From the NCBI GenBank assembly GCA_963966185.1, contig CAWZYM010000077.1:588001-652000 (forward strand): a DNA stretch of 64,000 bases, written 5' to 3'. The notes beneath the pieces were generated by a model, which ran no database searches, was not told the DNA's origin, and was given only the letters and a program-made list of their open reading frames with translations. The position numbers and the translations under genes are program-made. Positions 36,111 through 47,266 of this stretch are shown here, piece after piece; positions within the stretch are counted from its first letter, which is position 1; each line of letters opens with the position of its first letter. Source of the stretch: Rhabditoides inermis (taxonomy: Eukaryota; Nematoda; Chromadorea; Rhabditida; Rhabditidae).

Positions 36111-36445
36111 TAGTAGGAGCGGCCGCCACGCACGCAGTCGCACATGTAAATGCGGTTTTTCTTCCAGTGGGTGGCCAGTAAAGCGACGTGTCCTCTCATT
36201 TACATATGCACGCCGCAACGCGCACGACAGAGGCGGCACTTACTCACACAGTATAGCTGTAAGCCAGTAATTGAAAAAATATGTTCCGCAATATGAAGAT
36301 TTTCATTTCGGGCAGCCGTGTCCCGACATTTTGCACGTCTTTGATCTGACGTTGGACCAATTGATGGGATGTGACATGACATGTTCCGACTGGGATTGCA
36401 ATGCGACCAAACACTCGAAACCACTGCGACTCTGTTCATTGCAAT

Positions 36446-37954
36446 ATGACAGTCGATGATTGCAATGAACTAATCGACTGGATTGCGTCGTTCGGATCAA
36501 GGTGAGCAGGAATGCGTTCATCGCTCTATCGCTCCTCTCCTAGCCGGGAGAGCCTGACTCCGTTGCCACCCGACGCATCCACACGCCGATACTTCACGGT
36601 CAACCGCACAGTATCCAGAGTGATCGAGGAATCCAGCGTCTACCCCTTTGATACTATCATTGCCGTAATCGCCCCTCCTTCGGAGCACAGCCTCGTGCGG
36701 TTCTGTCACATTGCAGACTGGCTGAGTGAACATGGTGTACGGGTGCCGAGAGTATACAGAACCGTGAGTACTGTAAGCCGAAACTCTAATGTGGTGGTAG
36801 GACTTTGAGCGCGGTTTCGGTCTGATGGAGTGGGTTGGCGAGCGGACAGCGTTACAGCAGTGCGAGAGAGATGGGCGATGGGATGACACTATTGAAGAGG
36901 CGATTGGTATGTGGTCAGCTGGAAAGCACATACTGATGACGGAGTTTCAGATGTGCTGATCCGACTGCAGTCTATTCCCTCGGCAGATTGTGCATTTCTT
37001 GCTCCCAAGACTCGAAATGGCTATGTGGCGACGCTACAAAACTTCCGGTACGGAAAGCTGCGTGCGTACAAACTTCTGACGCATGACCTGCGCATTGATA
37101 AGAGAAAGATATATGTATTCGTTTTATACAATAATAGCCTTGATCAGCGCAAATGTTGCAGCACCTTTTTTGTGGGTGACCCTCACTGGCGCGAGAGTGA
37201 GTGGCAGGCAGTCATGGATGATCTGCTCACAGTATTCGATGAAGTGCAAACGACGCCCACGCACGTTGACTTTACGCTACGGTAAAATAGGGGGAATGGA
37301 AAGAGGATAGAAACAAGAGATAGAGAGAGAGAGGGAGGAGAGAGAAATAAGAGAGAGAGAGAGAGAGAGAGAAATATGAGAGAGAAAGATCATGCGTTGC
37401 AGCAACCTAATGCGCCGCCAAGATGGCTCTCTTGTTCTGATCGACTTTCAAGACATGATGAGAGGCCCGCTGGAATACGACCTGGCCAGTCTACTTCAGG
37501 TGAGGCCTACCTGTTTCTTCCTCCTCACACCGCGTATACAGGACGCCTTCTTCTCCCTTCCTCCTTCAATTGTCAACACCGCATTGTCTGTCTACCACAG
37601 ACGCGCGATATCAGCCGGTCTGGCAGTGCGTCACGCACTGGCCACGTTCCAAAGGAGATACGCACGCGTTGCTACCATCAGGCATATCAGGGTAAGGAGA
37701 GGGGGGAGAGACGGAGAGAAGAGGCAGAGAGAGAGGGAGAAAGAGAGAAATCCTAGGTGATCGGCACATTCGCGCGCCTGCACACTACTCGCGGGCTGTC
37801 TCGCTATTCAGCTGAAATCCCGCGCTTTGCTGCACACATCCGCCACAACGCAGAGTGGGCGTGGCCGGAAGGGGAGGAGTCTGTGGTGCGCCGCGTCGCA
37901 TCTCTCATCGAAGATGTTCCCAAGAAGCGATGGGAATACTTCACCGCGAAATAA
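36446..37954 (+). CDS. AmgK-like sugar kinase (bacterial N-acetylmuramate/GlcNAc kinase family)
   Basis: Bacterial AmgK phosphorylates N-acetylmuramate and N-acetylglucosamine at C1 during cell-wall recycling; the role in an animal is unknown. Seven exons, all in phase: 36446-36501, 36544-36763, 36801-36906, 36951-37281, 37403-37499, 37542-37691, 37757-37954; 293 residues, somewhat short for the family. Seen: PPDASTRRYFTVN near the N-terminus (bacterial form DASFRRYF); DFERGFGLMEW; the APH catalytic loop HVDFTLRNLM (His140, Asp142, Asn147), split exactly by an intron; the Mg-binding IDFQD (Asp160) followed by RGPLEYDLASLLQ; and the C-terminal IRVIGTFARL. The middle of exon 4 (37060-37170) fits poorly and could hide an intron. 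Short introns with consensus GT..AG sites argue against bacterial contamination. Not recognised as a normal animal gene, so horizontal transfer is inferred. Confidence 0.85.
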
Positions 37955-38016
37955 ACAACGAAGGGCAATACATATGAGAACACAGGTGAAAACGCATACC
38001 TAGACTAACAAGATAT

Positions 38017-38790
38017 AATAATAAATCAACCATGCATCACACATCTCTGCTTACATTCGATTCACAAAGTAGAGTGGGTGTCGCGCGGCTATCGCAGAGC
38101 GACTCGGTTGTAATTGCAACCAAGCCATCACCGCAAATTGGAAAAAGACGAATAAAGCGACACAAAAAAACAACTAGACTAGATACTACGCGATCAGATG
38201 GTATAAAGAGATGGCGAACGAGACAACAATGAACTATGAATCCAAATCGAAAGCACCATGCATCTCGCGCATCTTTCTATAGTTCCGCACAGAACCAGAG
38301 TGGACATGGTCCTCATCTTTCTATGATGTCACTGCCACCAAGCGATGATGACATCGCCGAAAAAACAACAAACTAATAAAAACGATCAAAATGAACTAGA
38401 CTACGCGGAACTAATAAAGAGATAATGAATGAGACCCTACCTGGATTACTGCATCGTCCACTCCAGAAAAACAACAACTATCAACACAAACACAGTCGAC
38501 AACGGCAGGGCCAAATCCGCCATCTCCCACACCAACAAACAGCAAGCAACAAAGAACAAAGAACACAGGGAATATAAAGAATATAGGGTTCGGGATGGCA
38601 GACGACGACGACGCCTCTTCCTTCAGCCACCACTCTAATGCCTATAACGAAGATCAAACATATATACTTACACTATATATGATTCTATGCTTTCTATTTT
38701 TGTGGAGCGTGGGCGTTTCGAAATTGTTCCCGAAAAAGAAGTTCCCCCATTGGAAACTTCTTTTTTTTTGGGGGGGGGGGGGGGGGGGTG
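38017..38790 (+). repeat. segmental duplication, copy 1
   Basis: Starts GATATAATAATAAATCAACC and ends at a T-run/G-run junction (38762-38787). It is repeated at 39668-40262 at high identity. Copy 1 has about 167 bp (38360-38528) absent from copy 2. It contains the small ORF at 38595. Confidence 0.85.
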
Positions 38791-38800
38791 AGCGATTTTT
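38595..38800 (+). CDS. small putative membrane protein, duplicated, function unknown
   Basis: The ORF begins MADDDDASSFSHHSNAYNED, an acidic, Ser/His-rich head, followed by one hydrophobic segment ILTLYMILCFLFLWSVGV, then basic residues. The nearly identical start in copy 2 (40085) shows conservation of the head and of the hydrophobic character of the segment across the duplication. The true 3' end is uncertain: the frame runs into a T/G homopolymer and onward into a palindrome (open to 39026). An intron or a short truncated protein is possible. I do not recognise the family. Confidence 0.4.
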
Positions 38801-39212
38801 CGCCCTGTGTCACTGCGAAGTAGCAAAAAGCAAATACACCATGATAATCTACGCACTTTGTTTAGTATATGGACGTGTTTTCATGAAAATCTATCATGAC
38901 GTCATCTGCCATCAGACGGTTGAAAGTGGTCCGAACATCGATTATCGATTGGAACATCGATTGGTCCGAACGAAAATGCACTGGATCACACAAGCGAAAA
39001 TCTTGAATCTTGAGATATCTTTTTGATAGTTTGAAATGATAAATAAAGGTGCACAATAACTGCAAACTTGTCCGGACCACTTTCAACCGTCTGATGGCAG
39101 ATGACGTCATGATAGATTTTCATGAAAACACGTCCATATACTAAACAAAATGCGTAGATTATCATGGTGTATTTGCTTTTTGCTACTTCGCAGTGACACA
39201 GGGCGAAAAATC
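38795..39212. repeat. large palindrome with about 145-bp arms
   Basis: From CGATTTTTCGCCCTGTGTCA (38795) to about 38940 the sequence returns almost perfectly as the reverse complement in 39065-39212 (GGACCACTTTCAACCGTCTG ... CACAGGGCGAAAAATCG). The loop is about 125 bp. A diverged part-copy of one arm follows at 39235-39290. It looks like a fold-back transposon. Confidence 0.88.
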
Positions 39213-39667
39213 GAAAAATGCTGAATAATCGATGTTCGGACCACTTTCAACCGTCTGGATGGCCGATGATGTCAGGATTGATTTTCTTCATAAAAATCAT
39301 GTAGACCAAACAAAACACGCTCTTTCAAATGATGCTAACTATTCTTGCTTCTCAGGTCAGCAACATTTTCAAAAAAATCGAAAATATGCATTTTTTTCAT
39401 TTTTCGATCATAACTTTTTTGAACTTATTTTTTTCGAAAAACATTTTATATGAAAAAGTTCTTTGAATCTGATACGGAATCGAACGAGCTCTTATTTTAA
39501 ATGTTTTGGCAAAAATTGACCGATTTGAGGTAGTGGTCCCTTAATGGGCCAAATTTGCATATTTGACAAAAACGACCCTATACATCTTGTAGAGGACCTT
39601 TGATAATCCTTGTATGCGCCGGCATAGCTCCTAGTAACCACCTCGTCCGATTCTTACAGAGACGCTG

Positions 39668-40262
39668 TGATATAATAATGAATCAACCATGCATCACACA
39701 TCTCTGCTTACATTCGATTCGCAAAGCAGAGTGGGTGTGGCGCGGCTATCGCAGAGCGACTCGCTTGTAGTTGCAACCAAGCCATCACCGCAAATTGGAA
39801 AAAGACGAATAAAACGACACAAAAAACAACTAGACTAGATACCACGCGATCAGATGGTATAAAGAGATAGCGAACGAGACAACAATAAACTATGAATCCA
39901 AATCGAAAGCACCATGCATCTCGCGCATCTCTCTATAGTCCCGGTCAGAATCAGAGTGGACATGATCCTCATCATTCTATGATGTCACTGCCACCAAGCA
40001 ATGATGACATCGCCCACACCAACAGACAGCAAGCAACAAAGAACAGAGAACACAGGGAATATGAAGAATATAGGGTTCGGGATGGCAGACGACGACGACG
40101 CCTCTTCCTTCAGCCACCACTCTAATGCCTATAACGAAGATCAAACATATACAATTACATTATATATGATTGCATGTTTTCTATTTGTGTGGAGCGGGGG
40201 CGTTTTAAAATTGTTCGCGAAAAAAAGTTCCCCCATTGGACTTTTTTTTTTTGGGGGGGGGT
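39668..40262 (+). repeat. segmental duplication, copy 2
   Basis: Second copy of 38017-38790 in direct orientation, lacking the 167-bp insert and ending at the same T-run/G-run junction (TTTTTTTTTTGGGGGGGGG). Confidence 0.85.
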
Positions 40263-40264
40263 GA
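40085..40264 (+). CDS. small putative membrane protein, second copy
   Basis: Same start as the copy at 38595 (MADDDDASSFSHHSNAYNED) and a similar hydrophobic segment (TITLYMIACFLFVWSGGV). Codon differences between the copies are partly synonymous and partly conservative hydrophobic swaps. The frame ends in the G-run. Whether either copy is expressed cannot be told from the sequence. Confidence 0.35.
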   Translation, partial: ADDDDASSFSHHSNAYNEDQTYTITLYMIACFLFVWSGGVLKLFAKKSSPIGLFFFGGG

Positions 40265-40290
40265 GAGAGAGAGTGTGTGTGTGAGAGAGG

Positions 40291-40350
<60 letters not shown>
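40263..40350. repeat. (GA)n/(GT)n microsatellite
   Basis: Mostly AG dinucleotides with a short GTGTGT stretch, directly after the duplication boundary. Confidence 0.9.
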
Positions 40351-40351
<1 letters not shown>

Positions 40352-40683
40352 TGGATAGAGAAGATCGAAAATATATAGGAGAAGACTGGTGATTGAGAGT
40401 AGATATGTTACTCTGGTGATCGCTTGCAGCAACCGAAACAGGTCACGCTCATGCCCCTCTCACTACTATACCACCACTCCTCCCTCCTCCCTGTATGAGA
40501 AGCCGTGGTCGATGATCCTCTCTCGCCGCCCCCGCGCACTGTCCTCACGATTGCAGCATCTGCAATCAATAAGTTAATACTGTCTAGTTCGCTTACAGAT
40601 ATATCTTCTAAATTGAATCAAAATAAATTGAATTAGGCAATCACATTGCCCCATGTTAATTCCAACGTCAACCATATCTGCAG

Positions 40684-40721
<38 letters not shown>

Positions 40722-41705
40722 TAGACCGGCCGGTGGAGAGGACGATGAAAAAGGAAGGGAGGAATCGCACTCTGGGCGTCCTATCTCGCATCGCATGCCG
40801 CACGCGATTCCCTCACACTCACTCACACGCCAGATGAGATGAAATCATTGTGTGGTTAACCGTAGCTTTTGACAATACGACCATCGACCCAACCATCCCC
40901 GTTGCTAAACTGTATTTCTCCCAGCGCTTAGCCCTTGTGGTGTGCCGTATGCACTTGTTGTATAGTCAGGATGTAGCGATTCTGGATAAATGATTGATTG
41001 ATTTGATTTGATGCATCTATCTCCACTAGCGTCCTCCTTTCACGCGGACTCGACAACTCGCAACTCGCTGGTCGCTGCTGTATACGCACATTTCATCTCA
41101 CAGCGGAGTACTTCACGCGGCTGAACTATTATTGAACACGTACCATCATAAACATTCCGGATTAGACACTCGAACATTTCTGAAATACTTCAGACTTCAG
41201 ATATACTACAGATATAGTATAGAGTCCATCTCACAAACACCTTTGCTTTCAATATCTAGCGCGGCCAGCAAACTGTTCTTTCCTTCCAAGAGATAAGACT
41301 TGATCACTTCCACGGATACTGATACTGACTCATGCTGCCACGACTTCCAGTACGTCACTCTATTCGTGCAGCTATCCCAACGCCTATGAGTTGCTCGGAC
41401 CGTCTGTTGACATGCTCTCGCCGTACACACCCCGACTTACGCTAGTCACTTCCAAACTATTTTTCTATTGGCTTCTCTAATAAACCATCACATGATTCAC
41501 ATCCGATCAGTTACCCCTGCTCACTTCTTACAGTAGCGACTTGTGGATCTCGACATCCGGAGGCAGAGGTCGTCGACCGTCTTGGCCTAGGTCGACAGGG
41601 GACGATGGGGCAGAGCAGTCGGGCAGATGGCCGTGTATCTGCAACGAGTGGATAGACTCTCCTTCCCTCTCTCTTTCTCTCTTTCTCTTTCTCCCTTTCT
41701 CCCTT

Positions 41706-41821
41706 TCCATCCATCCATCCATCCATCCATCCATCCATCCATCCATCCATCCATCCATCCATCCATCCATCCATCCATCCATCCATCCATCCATCCATCC
41801 ATCCATCCATCCATCCATCCA

Positions 41822-41866
<45 letters not shown>
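41706..41866. repeat. (CCAT)n followed by (CT)n microsatellite
   Basis: About 30 copies of CCAT (41706-41826), then about 20 of CT. It opens artefactual His-Pro-Ser-Ile and Trp-Met-Asp-Gly ORFs. Confidence 0.95.
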
Positions 41867-41867
<1 letters not shown>

Positions 41868-42383
41868 GAACGTAGATCAGGTTCTCGGCCGTCACGTCGT
41901 ACCTACAACACAAGGAGTCAACCAACCCTCCACTCTCCCCCTCACTCCCTCCATCTAAATAAAAAGGACAAATAAAATGAACACATCCCCACTCCGAGTC
42001 AACACAACCGATTCATACCACAAATTTTTAAAGTAAAAAAAGTTCCCAAACCAAAGCATTACAGCTAATCATCGCTCACCTCTGTGGTGACCGAGTAGAG
42101 AGGCTCTGTTCAGCCCCGTCCGTCCCTGTCTTCCCAGACTGGTGTCCACCTGCAATCACTCCCTCCCTCACCGCCCCTCCCACTTCTCCCTCCATCCATC
42201 ACTCCATCACTCCCTGTCCCTCTCCCGCGAGTCGAGTCCTCTCCCTCCTCCTCTCATCCGCCCACAACACTCCGTCCACCCTCTTCTCCGTCATCTAGAA
42301 GATAACTGATCAGATAACAAACCGGTTACTACAGCAATACCCACTTTCAGAGACAGAATGAGACATGTGCAAACAACCTCTCT

Positions 42384-42615
42384 ACTAGTGCTGTACCGAT
42401 TAATCATGATTAATCGATTTTCCTTGATTAATTAATTAATCGACTAATCAAAAATCATCCAGGTTTTGATTAATTAATTAATCAAACTCGATTAATCATG
42501 CATTCGTAGATTTTTGATCAATAAAAAAGATTAATCAACTGAGTTTTGATTAATCAAATCAAGAACTCGATTAATCATGATTTCCATGATTTTTAATCAG
42601 AATCAAAATCATCGC
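42384..42615 (-). repeat. second member of the GATTAATC-rich dispersed repeat
   Basis: Reverse-complement relative of 21098-21661. It begins CTAGTGCTGTACCGATTAAT and ends at AATCAAAATCATCGC. It is shorter than the TBCC-intron copy, lacking its middle portion. Confidence 0.8.
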
Positions 42616-43814
42616 AAAATTCATCGCAAAAAACAAAACAAAAAAAACGCAGGTATGCGTACATTACAAAACAGTGCTATTCAGACAATACTAGTCCCAT
42701 CCAATTTTTCAATGAGTTAGGTGAATAATAATTGTACAAACCAGTAGCCGCAAAGTGAATCTCTTGAATCGGGGGGATACCTTTACCTTTACCTTTTACC
42801 TTTACAAACCAGTAGCGCCATCTCACACTACTTCCCAATACCTAGCCTTTCTATAACTTCCCTATGACACGCTTTTCGTTTCCCTCCATCCATACCTGGT
42901 AGCTAATGTCGATGATGTTGAGTGCGTAGATGCACGGAATGTACTCCCGGTTGGCGGTTGCCCCCTCAATCAGGCCTCAATCTGAAAGATCTGCTGGATT
43001 AACAGCTCCTATCGCACTCTACATCTCTCTCACTCTCTCTCTCTCTTTCCCCTGTCCCTCTATCTCTCCCTTCTTTCCTCTCTCTCTCTCCCCTCCTCCT
43101 CCTCCTCCTCCTCCCCTCCTTACCTTAGCGGACGTCTGTATTGCAAATCTTGTACTCGGCACGAACCGTAACCATCTCACGCCATCCGAATCCACCTGAC
43201 TGTTGCATCTAAACACAAATGCGATCATCCTCATTTGGTGCCAACACAACCGATTGACTGCTACACCAAACAGTAGTTAGGTAAGTAAGGTAAATACTCC
43301 CCCAATCTCGCCAAGTGGTTCACACAAACACTATGTTTTAACGAAAACGCCCGTCTCACCTCTCAATGGTGACTTGGTGGTCCGGCTCCTCTTGCTAGCT
43401 GCCCGGACAGCTGCTCTGCCTCGTCTGTCCGCCTTCTCTGCTCGCATCCGTCCGGCCTGCAACTCTTCCACCCTCCACTGTCCCTCCATCCATCCATCCA
43501 TCACTCCCTGTCCCCTCCCTCGTCTGCCTCCCTCGCCCTCCTCCGCCGCATCCTCATCCACCAGCCACACTCCGTCGGTCGTCTCTCTTCTCGCCCGTCC
43601 ACCTGTAAGCCATTAGATTACCGTAACCCTCATTATACAAGAAAGTATTATTCTCCTACCGCCTCAATTCGCACCTGCTTCTTCGCGTGTCCGCCCGTAG
43701 TCTTCCGTGTCAATGTGTGATTCCGATCATCAACCGAACTGCAAGAAAACGATGAACCAACGTCCCCTGACCCCGCCCATCCCTCACCTTTCAGCTCCAT
43801 GAGAGACGCGCTTC

Positions 43815-43819
<5 letters not shown>

Positions 43820-43860
<41 letters not shown>
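43820..43860. repeat. (GA)n microsatellite
   Basis: About 40 bp of AG repeats. Confidence 0.9.
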
Positions 43861-43862
<2 letters not shown>

Positions 43863-44869
43863 GGGTGTTCCTTCTGGGGGTGGATCGACATCCTTCTCGC
43901 GAGAGCAGGCACCATCTACCAGCCGTCCATAGGGAGACTCGCACTCTCCCCCGGGAGGGGGGTGTGGATGGGTCGAGCGTAGGCGCGGGCCGGAGCCCGC
44001 CCTACCGACCGGCACTCTGTGGTCACACGGGGCGACAGGGAACACACACAGGGACGAGAGGTACAATCAGGGACGGACACATTCACAAACGGACAGGGGT
44101 GGTCCGGCCCGCGCGGGATTGGAAGCCGGACCGGGTGGCAAAGTGTGGCCCAGCCAATCGATTCATGGCTGGGCCGTCGTTGTGTAAAGTGTGTATTATA
44201 TTTTGAAGCGTGACCCGGCCAATTTTTGGAATTTATGGCCGGGCCGAGTGTAAAACCCTCCAGATTTCAAATTGGAGTTTGAATCTGGAGGGGGAGGGTT
44301 TGCGCGTTTGGCTCCTGAGACATGAGAGCCAAACGCGCGGGCGAGAAATGTACAAGTCTCAACATCCTAACTACAGTGATCTCACGATCACAACCCTGCA
44401 CGGAGAGTTTTTTTGTTTGTTTGTTTTTTTTATTTATTTTTCTTTTTTTGTTCTTTTTCTTTTGTTCTTTTTCTTTTGTTTTTTTTCTTTTCGTTTTTTA
44501 GCTCACCGTGCACTAGGGTATCTCAAATCTCAAAAGATATCGAATCCCATAAACAACAGCAACATACAATTACAACAACAACATACAATATGCGGCGAAC
44601 AATTCAATGATTCTCATACTTGTCAATTACTAGTACTTTTCTTTAGTTAATACTTATTATTGTCTTATTATTGTATTATTATTATTTTATAGTTATATAT
44701 TATTTTACTCTAAGCTTGCCTCTACTCGTTGCCCTGCTTCTTTCAGCGCTGACGTTGTCACACCTCAGCTCTCCTCTCCTCTTCTTACCGCACACCACTC
44801 GCTCCCGCGAATCCACTCATTCACATCTGAAACAATCCAATGACACACCGTCACAAATCTGTATCTCCT

Positions 44870-44902
<33 letters not shown>

Positions 44903-44926
44903 GCGCTCTCTCTCTCTCTCGCCCCC

Positions 44927-44958
<32 letters not shown>

Positions 44959-44980
44959 CGCTCTTGCACCTGAATCAATC
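43861..44980. other. GC-rich block, poly(T) tract and CT microsatellite, no gene identified
   Basis: 43861-44330 is GC-rich with repeated GGCCGGGCCGAG/GGCTGGGCCGTC-type phrases and no clear exon. 44408-44500 is T-rich (TTTTTCTTTTGTTC repeats). 44875-44955 is a CT/CG-rich microsatellite. Confidence 0.5.
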
Positions 44981-45061
44981 GATACAATCAATCAATATCT
45001 GTGGGCAATCAAACTATTCACAATCTCTCAAACATTCAACAGATGGGAACGGCAATGATAG

Positions 45062-45660
45062 GAACGGTACACTCACGTACCGAGCGTCCATCTTGCCTCG
45101 ATGTGTCCGTTTGGCCAGCCCGCATGGATTCACTGGGCCGACCGATCACTCGTTCCCTCGCGAGTGGCCCGCCCGCTTTAGTAGCTGGGCAGACCCGATT
45201 ATCATGCCTGAAACAAATCAATCAATACCCGATCAATCAATATGCGAATACTACAAACTCTTCAAATCAATCAATATGATTGCGAAAACAAGTAACAGTT
45301 AACAAGTAAAATACTCACCTACGCGGCTTTTTTATGGTCAGCCCGCTTGAACTCGCTGGGCCGACCGAGCCTTCATTTCCCTCAGCCAGAGTGGTCCGCC
45401 CGCTTTCAGTAGCTGGGCAGACCAGATTATCATGCCTGAAACAAATCAATCAATACCCAATCAATCAATAATCAATCAATATGCGAATACTACAAACTCT
45501 CCAAATCAATCAATATGATTGCGATAACAAGTAACAATTAACAAGTAAAATACTCACCTACGAGGCCTTTTTTTGTGGTCAGCCCGCTTGAACTCGCTGG
45601 GCCGACCGAGCCTTCATTTCCCTCAGCCCGCGTTGCCGCGCTGGGCAGACCTCATCAAGG
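45062..45660 (-). repeat. tandemly duplicated exon-like block, three copies of about 235 bp
   Basis: Three direct copies share CGCTGGGCCGACCGA and TAGCTGGGCAGACC(A)GATT, separated by AATCAATC-rich spacers with the same order (TGCGAATACTACAAACTCT, then AACAAGTAAAATACTCACCT). On minus, two copies read RHDNLVCPATESG and RHDNRVCPATKAG before diverging by frameshift, each with an AG acceptor in front and a GT donor behind. This looks like repeated duplication of one exon with its intron; whether it is still spliced is unknown. Confidence 0.6.
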
Positions 45661-47231
45661 ACAAAGCCTGCAATAATACGTACGTACAAGACAAATCAAC
45701 AAATCACAGAGTCACTGTGCACCGTACTCACCTGTGCTACAATCAATTTTGCACATCGCAATGGATTACGATCGCAATAATTTAACATGTGCATGGGTTG
45801 AAACAAAGTCATGGTCACGACTCACCTCGTCCCCCGCACTCCTCCTCTCGTTCCTTTCAATGCCTGTCGCGCGAATCGTGCGATGGCAGAAGCGCAGAAG
45901 CTCGCCACCCTTCCACCTTTCTCTTCATCCGCTCCTCCGACAGGCAGCCTGACGGACAGGCCTTCGAGGGTGCGCGTCGATCGGCGAGCTTCAACTTGTT
46001 CCCGACTGTCGCTATCGCGCGTGACCAGCTCGAACGTTCTAAAAGTCAACATATCGTTGTAGTATATAGAAAAAATGAGTGCTACAAATAGAAAGAGATT
46101 ACGATCGCAAAAAAAGATCTGTGTTGCTATGCCATCTGGTATAAAACAAATTATAACAAAAAAGCACTCACACAGTGTCACCTCGGTGTCTGTAGATAGA
46201 GTGAGAGTGTTGCACTCGCTGTACCGACGTTCGCTCTCCTTCCACCTCCATCGGCATCCACTCCTCCGAGCAGACACAGGGCCCGGTCGTCCGACAGGCG
46301 GCTGATAGGCCACCCTGCCTCCTTCGACGCACCGCCAAGTGGGAGATACCGACTGTCCGACACACTGAAAGACAACAAGTGATGAGTGGGCGACAGGGAG
46401 AGGTGGTGTACCTGCACTAGTTGGCTCGGCATCTTTTCTCCACTCTCAGGGTTCTCTCACCTAGTGCATCTGCTGTCTGTCGGCTATCGAGGTGGCTCTT
46501 CACGTGGATACGCCATCTACACCAGGGTTCGCACAACTAACGCACTGAAAGCAAACCATAGAAACACATGAACACATCAAATCAACACATCACAATGTCA
46601 CTATTCACCGTACCCGTACTCACCTTTCGTGTGTGGTTCGTGCTCGTCCACTCTGCTCTCGCTGGCTCCGCCGCCACAGCTCTCTCTCTCTCTTCTTGTC
46701 GTACTCATCGTGCCCTCTTGCTCTGCCTCTCCCCTCACTCTTCACGAGGCTGCACCGCCGCAACACGTATCTCACACTCACACTGAAAGTGAACAATGTA
46801 GTAAGGTATGGGAAAGAAGTGACTCACGTGTCTGTCCTCCTCTCCTCGCACCGCTTCTGCCACAGCCACTCGACATGGTATAGCAGGGAGAGCGTGGGCA
46901 CCCGGCACCATCTCGACGTCTCAGCCAAGTACTGCATCCCTCGCGCGGCACTCCACATTCATCTGTCTGCAAGCCACAATATGATCGTAATTGTGAACAA
47001 AGGTGAAGAAAGAAGTAAAGAATAGAAGAGAGATGACTCACGTGTCCTCGTCGAGCCTCCTCGGATGGCACGCAAGTGTGCGCACTCGCACTCGCTGGCT
47101 CTGCCGCGATCGTCCAGATCACAGATGGCGCCATCGCTCCCACAAATCCACCGCCCCGCACTCCACACAACACATCTGGAAGCACTGGACTGAGATACAT
47201 AACATAATATATTCCATGATTACGAATCAAG

Positions 47232-47266
<35 letters not shown>

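Larger units (their letters stand above)
40430..43620 (-). other. exon-like islands, possible minus-strand gene or decayed duplicate
   Basis: Several minus-strand segments are flanked by splice-like sites and have coding character: RERIIDHGFSYREEG (about 40500), [20 protein letters not shown] (41530-41640), [12 protein letters not shown] (41865-41900), VDTSLGRQGRTGLNRASLLG (42080-42150, ankyrin-like spacing), and ATANREYIPCIYALNIIDIS (42895-42960). Two further islands (42160-42300 and 43460-43610) are diverged copies of each other (RVDGVLWADE against TDGVWLVDED, each with GQGVM and WMEG). I could not join these into one intact reading frame, and some carry stops. It may be a diverged ankyrin-repeat gene or a pseudogene. 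Confidence 0.3.

Noticed and set aside
36446..37954. Bacterial contamination as the source of the AmgK-like gene
   Set aside because: The coding sequence is interrupted by several consensus eukaryotic introns, and an exon relic lies nearby on the same contig between nematode genes.
38690..39026. Long C-terminal extension of the small membrane ORF (143 residues)
   Set aside because: It runs through a G homopolymer and the arm of a palindrome and is not shared by copy 2.
41511..41975. Trp-Met-Asp-Gly and His-Pro-Ser-Ile repeat ORFs
   Set aside because: Translation of the (CCAT)n microsatellite in all frames.
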